Below are positions 21,185 to 31,416 of a stretch of 64,000 nt of DNA, piece by piece. Positions within the stretch are counted from its first letter, which is position 1. Each line of letters begins with the position of its first letter. This DNA is from Euphorbia lathyris (taxonomy: Eukaryota; Streptophyta; Magnoliopsida; Malpighiales; Euphorbiaceae), in the NCBI RefSeq assembly GCF_963576675.1, contig NC_088911.1:75669256-75733255 (forward strand). Direction: 5' to 3'. The notes beneath the pieces were generated by a model. The model was given only the letters and a program-made list of their open reading frames with translations. It made no database searches and was not told where the DNA came from. The translations under genes and the position numbers were made by a program.

Positions 21185-21748
21185 TTAAGGAACGTATAAA
21201 CAATTCCTTAATTCTATTACAAGCCCAGAGGGCAAATTTAAAACATAATCTCCAATTGCGAGGGCGGCAACTCTTGCTCCATTTCCTACTCGCAAGCTTA
21301 TGCTTTCTTTCTTTAGTTCCCTAGTCTGATTTAGCTCCTGCATATTTGTACAAATATGAGATCCACATCCGGTATCTAATACCCAAGATTCAGACAGTGA
21401 AACTGTATTTATTTCAATATAAAACATACCAGATGTTGAAGTACCGTCATTTTCCTTCTTGTGGAAGGTCAGGTACTCCACGTAGTTTCTCTTCCAATGC
21501 CCCAAGTCACCACAATAGTAGCACTTTCCTTTGGGCCTCTTTAATTCCTTTCCCTTCGTTTCGGTGAGCTCAGCCCCCTTACCTTTATCAAGATGGTTTG
21601 GATTGGGAGAGATCCCTTTCATTTTTCTCGATCCTAAAATAGCAAGGGCCAGTATCTCCTCATTTTCTTTTATAATGGGCTCGACTGACTCGAGCATATG
21701 CGCAAGCTCTACAAGAGAGGTTTGCAAGCCACTCATTTGGTAGTTCAT
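21185..21748 (-). pseudogene. E5 gag C-terminus, zinc knuckle and protease
   Basis: The 187-aa segment is in the pol frame. It has the knuckle CYYCGDLGHWKRNY, in which the fourth ligand is Tyr, while E7 has the usual Cys. The protease motif is SWVLDTGCGSHICTNM, with the catalytic DTG kept. It ends with VIELRNCLYVP before a TAA. The loss of the last Cys should weaken zinc binding in gag. Confidence 0.83.
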
Positions 21749-21754
21749 GATGAA

Positions 21755-22261
21755 CTATGAGTAACTCTCGGGGAGGGACTGAAGAAGTAAGTTTTCACTT
21801 AGTTCATAGTCCATCGCATCTCCAATACTAGAAAACTTGGTGATAAGGCTGATCATCTTTGCACAATGTGCCATTACAGATGTGCCCACCTGCATCTTGC
21901 TTTTATATAACTCCTTGGTTATTTCGAAGCGCTCGCACCGAGTTTCATTCACAAATAACTCTTTTAGGTGCTTGACCATGGAATAGGCATCCATATCTGA
22001 ATGTAGTCGCCTTTTTACTTCCGGTGTCAAAGATGCAAATATGATGTCTCCCGTTTGATCGTCATCAGATTTATGTTTCAAGTAAGCATAAAATTCTTGG
22101 TAGGGAGCATCATCTGTTGGGTAAGGGGGTATCGGTGTATCAAGTACATACCCTTTCCTCTCGAACTTCAAAACAATTTTGAGGTTGCGATACCAGTCGG
22201 TGAAGTTTGAACCATTCAATTTGTTATCGGTAATAATGTTTCGCAGATCGGTGTTAGTCAT
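21755..22261 (-). pseudogene. E5 gag N-terminal part (UBN2-like)
   Basis: 168 aa from the gag ATG at 22261: LNGSNFTDWYRNLKIVLKFE, then YLKHKSDDDQTGDIIFASL and KMQVGTSVMAHCAKM, as in Copia gag proteins. It ends at TAG 21755-21757, which is CAG in E6. The same start is seen in E6 (40397) and E7 (51232). Confidence 0.85.
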
Positions 22262-23538
22262 GATTATAAGAGTGGGTTTAATTTAAACCTGAGAGTGAGA
22301 AAGAGTAAACGTATGTCATTCATTTGCTTAAAGTATATCAATCTAAAATTATAGGCCTTTTAGTTTATTTTAGATTGCTCCCACTATTTTGCCAAATTAA
22401 TAGCCCTCCATATTAATTCGAAGAATTTCACAAATCCTTTAGTGAGCTAGGATCCTAACTCCTGAGATTTCGCCTTGAGTTTACTCAACAAGCTAGTCTC
22501 ATTCATTAGGTAGATTCATGTAATCAATCACATCTTTAATGTGATTCCTAGGTTATTGGGTTACTAACCACATTAGTAACTAATATGCTATTCATATTAA
22601 TCCCAACCGTCTTGCCCATTAGTTTATGACAACATGAGTTTACTCATCCAATTATCATAATCTAATTTAAGTATTACCCCATATTCATGAAAAATGATTT
22701 TCGATAATTCAGGTGTTACCGAAAGGACCCCGAGCTTGAGTTTACTCAACAACCCAAAGGCCCTCAGCACTGCCGGCTGAATTATAATATTAGGGAGGGG
22801 CAACCGATTTTAATAACTTGTTTATTTACTTAACTTTTTAATGAGGGATTTTATTTTAGGTCTCATAATCTAACTTAGTCTTGATTTGCTTTAGCATACA
22901 TCAGACACATACATTCACATACATTGGCGTTATGGACATATCATCTAAATTATTTCGTCGAGCCAGAGACGGAATAAAAAGGCCAAACCTAGGGAAATAC
23001 TAACTATTACATATTTCTCTTTAGGTCCTCCGTCTTCTCCATGGCGCCTTGAAATTACATATTAATTTCTATACTACTAAAGAAAACTTCAATTGAATTG
23101 AAGGGAATCAGATGAGAGGAGAAATTACAATAGATAGTAGAAAGGCAGGACTCGCAGGCCCTATTTCAAAAATACCAAAAGACTAAAGAGGGTCCAAATA
23201 TGTCCATAACTCCAAACATGCATAGACTCAATTAAATAAATTTAATTGGTTGATTACATAACTATCTTATGTAATATTTATGTTAATCACATTAACATAT
23301 CAAATTAACTTTCATCCAATTTTACTTCTAATAGTTTCGTATCTTTTATATTAATTTTTAGATTAATATAACTATACAAAACTTTAATTATGCACGTCCC
23401 AATTATTTTGATTTTAATTCATTTAACATTTTGATTTACAAATTGGTAAAACAAACTTTTAAACAAATTTTCATTCGATAATCAAAACAGAAAACTATCA
23501 ATTTCTGAAACATATATATTTAAATATAAAAATGATTT

Positions 23539-23572
<34 letters not shown>

Positions 23573-23885
23573 TTCTAAAACGGTTTTAAAACGATTTTCA
23601 GAAAATAGGAAAAAACTACTATAGATTTCCGTTTTATCTTTAGAATTAATAAAACTGATTTTATCAATCTAACTATAAAACTAATAGATTTTGTTATAAT
23701 GATTATCAACCAAAATAATTAGTAACATACGCATAATCTGTTTTAATTAACAATTAATTAAAACTTATTTATCTTTAGAATTAATTAATCAAAACAATTT
23801 GTTAATTAATCCTAACTATAAATATTTATTCAATCCTATTGAAAACTTCTAAATTTTCATGTATGAAATAACGGATTTAACGATG
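22262..23885 (-). other. E5 leader between PBS and gag
   Basis: About 1.6 kb without genes, conserved with the leaders of E3, E6 and E7. It has the ggttgcccctccctaatatt block and the triple hairpin. A (TA)n tract (23542-23569) stands where E6 has a GC-rich hairpin island; E5 has no such island. Confidence 0.75.
22475..22749 (-). other. Triple hairpin module, E5 copy
   Basis: In plus-strand coordinates the three arm pairs are 22736-22740/22745-22749, 22634-22638/22643-22647 and 22475-22479/22484-22488. On the RNA strand the loops all read TAAA; arms are TTGAG/CTCAA for the outer two and ATGAG/CTCAT for the middle one. Confidence 0.65.
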
Positions 23886-23897
23886 GCTCTGATACCA
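23886..23897 (-). other. E5 primer-binding site, tRNA-iMet
   Basis: Minus strand tggtatcagagc, one base after the LTR end, the usual plant initiator tRNA-Met complement of Copia elements. Confidence 0.9.
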
Positions 23898-23898
23898 C

Positions 23899-23986
23899 TG
23901 TTGGAAATTAGGCTATATAAAGAACAATTCATTTACATTAAGTTTGTATCCTAGAACAATTGTCTATAGGACACTAAACCCCAACA
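23899..23986 (-). repeat. E5 5' LTR remnant, 88 bp
   Basis: It keeps both LTR tips: the first 16 bases (plus-strand view tgttggaaattaggct) joined directly to the last 72 bases (atataaagaacaattc...ccaaca). About 1995 bp of the LTR, including the TATA region, are missing. The intact partner is 16247-18329. TSD and PBS are undisturbed, so the deletion is confined to the LTR. Confidence 0.9.
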
Positions 23987-23991
23987 CATCC

Positions 23992-25559
23992 GTCATCTCC
24001 CCATTTACATCCCCACGGCCAAAGGAGGAGTAATGGTCAGAGGAATTCAAAAATTTGCTCAGGAGACGTATTCGGCATCCTTGATGATTCGCCTATAGTC
24101 TAAAGATGAGGAAGAAGAGGAACTTGTCACAATGGCTCTGGGTGAAACAGAAATGTACCTTATGGCGGATGAAAAGCAGATACGAATTGCTAAAGGGCTA
24201 AGAGGTGAGATTAAGGAGGCCATTACAAAGGTTCTCCATGAGTCAGAAGACGTTTTTGCATGGAAGGATGAGATTCTCCCAGGAATTAATCCAGATGTGA
24301 TCACTTATAAGCTCAATATTGCCGAGGACGCAGTCCCAATAGCACAAAAGCGAAGGAATCATGGTCCTGAAAGACAGAAAGTAATAGAAAAGGAGATTGC
24401 TAAGCTTAAAAAGGCGGACGCCATCGAAGAAGTACTTTACACACAATGGCTGGCGAATGTGGTGCTAGTCAAAAAGGCAGGCGGATCATACCGCATGTGT
24501 ATTGACTTCACAGATCTCAACAAAGCTTATCCCAAAGACAACTACCCTCTACCATGTATTGATATTCTAGTAGATGGAACTGCGAGACACGCCATGTATT
24601 CCTTCACTGATGTGAAGTCGAGTTATCACCAGATCCCGATGGAGCCTTCCGACAGAATCAAAACTTCGTTCGTGACGCACCAAGCAACCTACTGCTTCAA
24701 GGTCATGCCCTTTGGGCTTAAAAATGCAGGGGCGACCTATCAGCGGATGATGAACAAAATATTCGAAGAAAGCAAAGGTAATAACTTTTCTGTCTACGTG
24801 GATGATATGATCATCAAAAGTTCCACTGTGGAAAAGCACGCAGATGATATAAGGGAGATCCTAGGTGTACTCCGACATCACAACATTAAATTGAATCCAG
24901 AGAAATGTACCTTTGGGGTGACATATGGAAAATTCTTGGGATTCATGATCAGCCAGAAAGGAGTGAGCCCAAATCCAGATAAAGTTAAAGCAGTCCTGGA
25001 TATGAAAACACCACAGAACATCAGAGAGGTGCAACGTCTGAATGGGCGTATCGTGGCCTTGGGCAGGTTCATCTCCTGTTTGGCTCACAGATGTCAACCC
25101 TTCTATGAGGTGATCAAAAAGCAAAAGACATTCGAGTGGAATGAGGACTGTAAGCAAGCCTTCAAAGGGATCAAGCGATTTCTCACGGAACCACCTCTGA
25201 TGAGTCGGCCCTTGAAAGGTGAGAATCTTTACATGTATGTTTCAGTTACAGATAAAGCTGTTTGCACAGTCATGATCAGGGAAGAGGATGGACAACAATA
25301 TCTGATCTATTATGTGAGTAAAGTGTTAAAAGACACCGAGACCCGATACTCCAAATTGGATAAAATGGCACTGGCCGTTGTCACCACCTCAATACGTCTC
25401 AGGCCCTACTTTCAGGCACATACTGTCATAGTCCGCACCAGCATACCCATGAGGAAAGTATTGCAAAAGCCAGAAACCTCGGGGAGATTGATGGAATGGG
25501 CGATTCGCTTAGGCGAATTTGATGTTCGTTACGAAAGTCAATCTGCTCTGAAAAGTTAA
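23992..25559 (+). pseudogene. E4 protease end and reverse transcriptase
   Basis: The frame resumes after E5. An in-frame TAG near 24096 (Gln in E1) precedes the long open part 24132-25559 (475 aa). That part has ALGETEMYL, KKADAIEEVLYTQWL, MCIDFTDLNKA, YSFTDVKSSYHQIP, VMPFGLKNAGATYQ and NFSVYVDDMIIKSS, then the RT connection with LNGRIVALGRFISC and YYVSKVLKDTETRYS. The RT aspartates are intact. It ends at TAA 25557-25559, where E1 reads Gln (ALKSQ). It is collinear with E1. Confidence 0.87.
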
Positions 25560-25562
25560 GTC

Positions 25563-25853
25563 TTGGCAGACTTTGTGAATGAATTCACTGAAGAAGGTAT
25601 GAATCTCCCCAAATCTAAGGTCGAAGAATGGACGATGTATACAGATGGGGCTTTTTCGGCGGAAAGAGCAGGTATAGGCATCGTGATCAAGGGTCCCCAA
25701 TATATAAAACTGCACTACGCAGCAAAATTGGACTTCCTCGCAACCAACAATGCAGCGGAGTACGAGGCCTTAATATTGGGACTACGCCTGTTGAAGGAAA
25801 TCACTCCCGAGCGGATCGTAATCTACAGTGATTCCAAATTAATGGTCAACTAG
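25563..25853 (+). pseudogene. E4 RNase H domain
   Basis: The 96-aa segment in the same frame has WTMYTDGAFSAE, NNAAEYEALILGLRLL and IYSDSKLMVN, the acidic RNase H residues. It ends in TAG at 25851-25853 (Gln in E1, MVNQV). The domain runs on into 25872 and beyond (DHLAKMASS). Confidence 0.82.
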
Positions 25854-25871
25854 GTAATCAAAAATTTTGAA

Positions 25872-26381
25872 GTGAAAGATGACATTCTGGCCAAATATGT
25901 TGAAGAGGTTAAGAAATTGTTGAACCACCTCGAAGCCAAAGAAACCAAGTGGGAACTGATCCATGTTCCCCGAGGATCTAACACCGAGGCCGATCACCTA
26001 GCTAAAATGGCTTCAAGCAAGGAGCATTGGGCGGATCTACAGTGCCCGTTCGAGGTCAAGACAGCACCGGCATTCGCCTCAGAAGAGGTATCCTTACTTG
26101 CATCCGTCGAAAGTGATTGGAGGTCACCTATTCGCCAGTACCTGATAGATGGCACCTTGCCACAGGACAAAGAAGAAGCTCGACGGACGGTAAGGAAGGC
26201 CGCTTATTTCTCCATGATAAATGATTGCTTATACAGAAAGTCTTTTGGCCACCCCTGGTTGAAATGCATCGTGACAGAAGAGGGACAACAGATCCTAAAA
26301 GAGTTGCATGAAGGCACATGTGGAGCCCATGAGGCATCTGCCTCCATCTTGAAGAAGTCCACGTTAGCAGAATTTTATTAG
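25872..26381 (+). pseudogene. E4 RNase H end and integrase zinc-binding region
   Basis: The 169-aa segment has VPRGSNTEADHLAKM (RNase H end), a linker, and the integrase zinc-binding histidines in LHEGTCGAHEAS. A TAG at 26379-26381 stands where E1 reads Trp (YYWPTAE), and a TAA follows at 26403-26405 (Lys in E1). Confidence 0.8.
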
Positions 26382-26411
26382 CCCACAGCAGAACTTGATG
26401 CCTAAAAGTTA

Positions 26412-26918
26412 GTGGAGTCTTGTCATAATTGCCAGGTGCATGTAAATGAATCCCACACAGCTAAACACCTTCAAAGGCCCATCATCGAAGGTCGACCCTT
26501 TGCAGTTTGGGGAATTGATATCGTTGGTCCCTTTCCTCCTACCAAAAGACAAAGAAAGTATGTGGTGGTGGTTGTGGATCATTTTACTAAATGGGTAGAG
26601 GCCGAAGCTGTCTCCTCTATCAATACCGAACGAATGGTGGAGTTCGTCAAAGATAATATTGTGGGAAGGTACGGGGTTCCCCACACGATTATCACTGATA
26701 ATGGGACGCAATTCAATTGTGGAGAGTTCAAAACTTTCTGTGAAAAGCTGGGTATTCAAAACAGGTTCACCTCTGTTTACTATCCCCAATCTAATGGGAT
26801 GACCGAGGTTACAAATCGGACGATCGTTAAAGGAATAAAGAAAAGGTTGGGGGAGCATGATAAAAAATGGGCGGATCAGTTAATGAGCGTCCTATGGGCG
26901 TACCGGACCACTCCATGA
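26412..26918 (+). pseudogene. E4 integrase catalytic core
   Basis: The 168-aa segment starts with the zinc-binding CHNC and has the triad D36 (WGIDIVGPF), D96 (ITDNGTQF) and E132 (NGMTEVTNR), with spacing D-x59-D-x35-E, identical to E1. It ends at TGA 26916-26918, a codon likely CGA before. Integration of the cDNA is its role. Confidence 0.85.
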
Positions 26919-27359
26919 ATGGCCACGGGCGAGACACCATTCGCCCTTTCTCATGGCGTGGAAGCTGTAATCCCTGTTGAAATACAGGTCCCTAGTGACA
27001 GAGTTGCATTCTATTGCGAGGAGGAAAATAGCCAAAGGTTTAAATAAAGTCTCGATCAAGTGGAGGAGAAAAGAGAGAAGGCGTATGTACGCATGGCAGC
27101 CTACAAGCAATGGATCGCAGCTTATCATGATAAAAATGCAAAGCTTGTAAGTCTGAATGTAGGAGATCTCGTGCTCCAAAAGGCGGATAAAATCCAATCT
27201 ATGGAAGGAAGAGGAATGTTGGGGATCACCTGGACAGGTCCATACAGAATAATCACCGAGATTGGATCCCCCGCGTTTAAAATTCAAGACATGGAGGGGA
27301 ACGCACTGCCACGTACGTGGAACATCCAGAACCTCCGCAAATATTTCACCAGAGAATAG
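26919..27359 (+). pseudogene. E4 integrase C-terminal module
   Basis: Same frame, with a TAA near 27045. The open part 27060-27359 (99 aa) has LNVGDLVLQKADKIQ, TWTGPYRIITEIG (GPF/Y-like) and RTWNIQNLRKYF just before the stop at 27357-27359. No chromodomain is seen. This is the genuine end of the polyprotein. Confidence 0.78.
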
Positions 27360-28016
27360 AATGTAATCAAAATCTTGAGTACTCTTTTTCCTTTAGTAAG
27401 TTTTTATCCCATGAGGTTTTTCTTATTAAAGGTTTTAATGAGGCTCACATGTAAGACCCACTTGCTGTAATAAGGCACATCGCCATTTAATAAAAAGCAA
27501 CTTTTGTCCTATCAATTCTTTTTTAAGTATTTTCTTGTAGCAATATAAATATTCTAGATTAAAAAAGAAGGGGGGCCAACAAACGCATTCCCACACATAG
27601 GATAATGCTATCATGGCATAAACTACTTTCTCCTCAAAGATAGGAGAACAATCTCAACGGCGGATCTATCTACCTCAAAGATAGGAAACAAATTGATCCC
27701 CGTCAGAGATAGAGTTAAAACATTTCACAGACGTGAGATCTTTACACTCTTTCCAAAAAAGAGTTCAAAGTCCTAGTGGCGGATCGATTCACCTCAAAGA
27801 CAGGAAGCCAATCGATCGCCTAAGGTAGCTTAACTTCCTCTAAAGGAATAAAAGCTCCAAGTCTTCACAAAGGCTCACACTCTGAGGTATGGCTGGCCAC
27901 CTACTTCAACTCAATCCTAAAAACTTATAGATTTACTTGCTGAAAAACATAAAGCGTAAAGTAAAGGTAAATGGTTATAGCAAGGATTAAAAATTGTACT
28001 TAGTTTTACAAAAGAA
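27360..28016. other. E4 spacer between pol and aORF
   Basis: No gene. The word acctcaaagataggaa recurs in variants near 27632, 27671 and 27790, and ggcggatc lies before two of them. Both strands' coding regions end here, so the spacer probably carries the two 3' ends. Confidence 0.55.
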
Positions 28017-28729
28017 CTAAACATCTAAAGGAGCATCCTCCTTAGCATCTTTTACACCAGATGGGCCCTCCAGTGGGGCTTCCTTCTCTACAGAAACAGT
28101 ACCCTCCTGAGGAATGGTACTATCAGTTATCAGCTCCTTATTCTTGTCACCCGCCTTCTGAGACACTTCATTAAGATCCTCTGGTTCAAGATCAACAAGG
28201 GGTTTACTCTCTTCGGCGGATCCATTCATCACTTTGCGAATGTGATCACGGATGCAATCCTTGACGTTTGGAATTTTGCGATACTTAAGGCAAACCTCCA
28301 CGTCAGGAACCACGTACTCCGGATCAGTGAAATCAATCTCGGGGTGAGCAAGTTGAACATACGCCATGATCCACTCGCCATAATAGTAAGCTCGTTCCCC
28401 TGCCAGGATCTCCGTGTCGAGTAAGGCAGCCTTATGCTCTTTAGCATCCACATCTATCTTCTCCTTCAATCTAGGGATCTCGGCATCCTTACTCTCATTA
28501 AGAGCAACGGCAGAAGCCGCATTCGCGTTGGTAACAGCGACCTCCTTCTCTAACCTTTCTATGGTCGCCTTGTCCGCCACTCGTTGAAGGAGATCCGCTT
28601 CCATAGCACGCATGCAGGTGTATACCTATCAAGGCAAAAGCCAATTCAAACAAAAGAATAACAGCAAACTCTCCCTCAAGGAGATCACTCTTTCATCCAA
28701 AGATGCAAAAAGAGATAGAAGAAACTTAC

Positions 28730-28912
28730 CGTAAGAAGCTCTGTTTTCCCCATCTGGACATGGGCTGATCCCGGGATCTTATTTTGACTCTCCCGTACCT
28801 CACCAAGTTGACCAAGAGCTTCGTCCAGATCATTGATGACGGATTCATTCCTTAGAGATCCTTTGTCACCATATTTGGCAGACCAGTAACCTCCTAAGTC
28901 CGGCTTCACCAA
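28730..28912 (-). other. Conserved 183-bp internal exon of aORF (E4)
   Basis: Bounded by catag at the acceptor and gtaagt at the donor on the minus strand. It encodes VKPDLGGYWSAKYG and onward in 61 codons. The E1 exon 23-205 is the same length, starts with SSKPDLGGYW, and has the same phase. The neighbouring introns differ in length (104 bp here, 78 bp in E1), as expected of real introns. Confidence 0.7.
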
Positions 28913-29264
28913 CTATGCAGGCATTAAAAAGCAGAAAATAAGATCCAAGTAAAAAGAAGAGAAAATGATAAAATAGACGCACCTCTTCAAGCCTCGCCAT
29001 TGGTTTCTCGGCTCTTATGGCATCCGCCAGTAGCTTCCCTCCACTGCTAAACACAGACTTTTTCTTCTTTGGGAGAGGAGGATCAACCAAATCGTCGGCA
29101 GGACGTTTCTCAGAACTCTTACGAGGATCCGCTACCTACCCCTTCTTTCGAGCCTCTTCCTCCTTCTATTTCTTGCGTATCTCTACAAGGGCGCGACTGG
29201 CCTCAGACAAACCCCTGACAAGGGAACAGTAAAATAATCAAGGTTCAAGGAAAAACAAAGTTAC

Positions 29265-30267
29265 CTTCATCAAGTTGTGTAAACTTCACGTAAGAGATCT
29301 TGTCCCCTTCCCGGCGGATCAAGGGAATGTCATTCATCATAAAGTCCAAGGCGTCAGCGTATGTCCAGGCATCCGCCTTGATACTTTTCAAGAGATCCGC
29401 CACTTCCTCATCACTGTCCGTCAATATACGCATGTCTCCAGCCATATGCAAAGGTTTGGCATTCCAAACCGACGGAAATCCTAGAGATTCGCCCTCTCTT
29501 ATCTTTACAAAGAAAAATCTTTCATCCCAAAGATGGACATTTGACATCTTACCGCAGAAGGGCGAATAAGTTTTGAATTTAGCGAAAGTGAGGAAAGATT
29601 CGGCCTTTCGCTTCGTTGGTTTGTGAAGAGACCGAAAGACACGAGGGTTACATACTATCCTTAAGTTCGAAGCCAAATAACAATCCAGAGCCAGATCTAA
29701 CCAGCCATTTGGATGCAGCTGGCAAACAGTGATCCCAAAGTATGCCAAGATGTCCGCCGTCATCTTAGGAAGAGGAAGCCGGAACCCTCTTTCTACGTGA
29801 CAACTGTACACAGACAAATATCCACTTGGCGGACAGTTGGGTCGCTGATGAGCAGCCGCCAACTTAGTCTCGTAATTCTTAATCCATGGAAAGCGATCCG
29901 CCAGATTCACTAGATCCGCGGCGCTCATACGAGATAGAGTGGACTCCGCACATGGCGCTTTTTTCCTAGACGGGGCTGAAGAAGAAGCCTCCATCCCAGA
30001 AAACTGCCTAGAATCTATTGCCGGAGCAATGCAAGAAATGGTGACGGGAAGATTCTGAGTCCTACCTAAACGAGTTCTATAGTTACTACACACTGAGTTA
30101 CACAACTCGGCTAGGTCACAACTGGGAGTACCTTCGGAAGAATCGGAATTTTTCGAAGAAGAAGTCCAGCTAATTACAGTTTCAGATGAAGTGGTCAAAT
30201 TAAAAAGTTCGAAGGTAGACTCAGAAGAAGAAGAAGAAGAAGAAGAAGAAGAAGAACTCCTAAACAT
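29265..30267 (-). CDS. E4 aORF first exon, conserved globular domain
   Basis: Open for 340 codons from ATG 30267 to a stop at 29245; the putative donor is at 29264-29263. Residues 5-16 are a serine run from a GAA/TTC microsatellite. From about residue 120, a compact domain runs through VNLADRFPWIKNYETK, LPKMTADILAYFGITVCQLHPNG and KRKAESFLTFAKF to LHMAGDMRILTDSDEE. There are no catalytic motifs I recognise. It is the longest uninterrupted antisense frame, although the sense-strand pol around it has decayed. Confidence 0.65.
30223..30256. repeat. (gaa)n microsatellite at the aORF start
   Basis: About eleven gaa units encode the poly-Ser stretch of the antisense protein on the minus strand. 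Confidence 0.9.
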
Positions 30268-30568
30268 TCAGAAAACAGAGCGAAAGGATTCACTTACATG
30301 AGAGTTAAAGGCTTTGAGGATTCTGAAACTCCGGAAAAAGCTCTGTAAAAAGCTCAAAGGAAGACGAAAGAGAAAAGACGCAAATGAAGTAGAAAGAGAA
30401 AAGGGAGGGGGAAGAAGGTGTTTTCTCTTCCCTCGAGCAGAGCGCCTATGACACCTGTCACCCAACGAATGGCATTGAACAGAGTAGCCATCAATGCGAA
30501 TCATCATGACGGCGCGCGAAGAAGCTCAAAAGCCCTAAAGGACTTTAAAGGAACTTTAAGGGGGCTTC
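30268..30568 (-). other. Region upstream of aORF, including E4 polypurine tract
   Basis: 300 bp between the aORF ATG and the 3' LTR. Purine-rich on the plus strand (ctcaaaggaagacgaaagag and similar). The last bases, ttaagggggcttc (30556-30568), abut the LTR and serve as the polypurine tract. An aORF promoter would have to lie here or in the LTR; no separate TATA box was evident. Confidence 0.55.
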
Positions 30569-31072
30569 TGATAACATCGGGATATTATCCATGGGATCAA
30601 AGGAGATATTTACCCAAACGACCGCGTATCGAACCGGTCAAAGAAGGCCATGGCGTATCAAACGAAGACATCCGATGGGCGGATCACCAAGACTCCACCA
30701 CACGAGATCCGTAGTCAAACCTACGTTAGATTCGCCATCACCCTTCGATCCGCCAACTGAACAGCTGAGCTGATTCCTCAATAAAGGCAATTAATGAGCT
30801 AACGGACATACTTAAAGGAAACCAATAACCGCCATTAATGAAGCATTAATGGAGACTTTCTAGTTACTAAAGGTTACAACTTCATGACTATATATAGCTT
30901 GCATCTCAAGCTATCAAGGTACACATTCTCACAATCCTAGAAACCCTACTTTGTCAATTCAGTTTATTCCTCCATATTCTATACTGACTTTGGCATTGGA
31001 GGTTCCCCCCGTCGAACCCAACGATGCCCCCACAGGGAAGGAAGCTAATCGGAAATTCTCCACTAGTCATCA
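30569..31072 (+). repeat. E4 3' LTR
   Basis: 504 bp, tgataacatcgg...tagtcatca, with few differences from 13350-13853. The palindromic TATA box is at 30888-30897. It is followed by TSD aactt at 31073-31077. Confidence 0.94.
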
Positions 31073-31077
31073 AACTT

Positions 31078-31404
31078 TTATATATATAATATAATAAACT
31101 AATTTATATTTATATATATAACCTATTCCAAATATATATCGATAATTAATCGATTCTAACCGTTTCGCTTAAATCGTTAACAAAATCAAATTTTTTTTTC
31201 AAAGATTAATCGAATTAACTCTTTTAACGATTCAAACGGTTAAACCCTTAATGCACAAAACACGTATATCTTAATCTCATCTTAACCATTTATCTTTAGA
31301 TTAATTAAAAAAATCAAATTTATTAATTAACCTAATAATAAATCTATTCAATCCGATTGAAAAACCCTTTTATTTATATATATGAAATAACAGATTAACA
31401 TAGT
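31078..31404 (-). other. E3 leader, PBS-proximal part
   Basis: AT-rich non-coding sequence that continues the E3 leader across the E4 insertion. It includes a tatatataa-rich stretch, homologous to the 38573-38890 part of E6. Confidence 0.7.
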
Positions 31405-31415
31405 CTCTGATACCA
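31405..31415 (-). other. E3 primer-binding site, tRNA-iMet
   Basis: Minus strand tggtatcagag one base after the LTR end (ttcca/ttca side). Confidence 0.88.
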
Positions 31416-31416
31416 A

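Larger units (their letters stand above)
16247..23986 (-). mobile_element. E5, Ty1/Copia retrotransposon with truncated 5' LTR
   Basis: The innermost element, at nesting level five. It reads right to left: 5' LTR reduced to 88 bp (23899-23986), tRNA-iMet PBS, a 1.6-kb leader, a single gag-pol frame of about 1306 codons with three stops (22261 down to 18344), polypurine tract, 2083-bp 3' LTR. It resembles the Tork/Angela-like Copia elements in gag and RT motifs, but I am not certain of the lineage. Confidence 0.92.
28017..30267 (-). pseudogene. E4 antisense ORF (aORF), four putative exons
   Basis: It lies opposite to gag-pol between integrase and the 3' LTR. Suggested exons (minus): 30267-29265 (ATG at 30267), 29214-28983, 28912-28730, 28625-28017. 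The last two junctions are GT-AG with consistent phase, and exon 28912-28730 is 183 bp, as in E1. The first exon has a poly-Ser start and then a globular part (FPWIKNYETKLAAA, GYLSVYSCHVERGFRLPLP, WDERFFFVKI). This resembles the plant 'putative gypsy type transposon' domain family, from memory and unverified. Later exons are Lys/Glu-rich, probably coiled coil. Two stops lie in exon 2. Splicing of the first intron (only 50 bp, phases not matching) is doubtful. Function unknown. Confidence 0.7.
13350..31072 (+). mobile_element. E4, Tat-type Ty3/Gypsy retrotransposon with antisense ORF (hosts E5)
   Basis: Full-length structure: LTRs of 504 bp at both ends, PBS matching tRNA-Phe, gag, protease, RT, RNase H, integrase, a spacer, an ORF on the opposite strand (28017-30267), polypurine tract. 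E5 interrupts the protease region. Own length without E5 is about 10 kb. The LTRs show only a few differences by eye, so the insertion is fairly young, but gag has frameshifts and pol has several in-frame stops. E1 is a relative with a different LTR. Tat affiliation is inferred from the antisense ORF and protein motifs. Confidence 0.9.

Noticed and set aside
28017..30267. aORF as a captured host gene
   Set aside because: Both Tat-type elements, with different LTRs, have it in the same place and orientation, so it is an old part of the element and not a recent capture.
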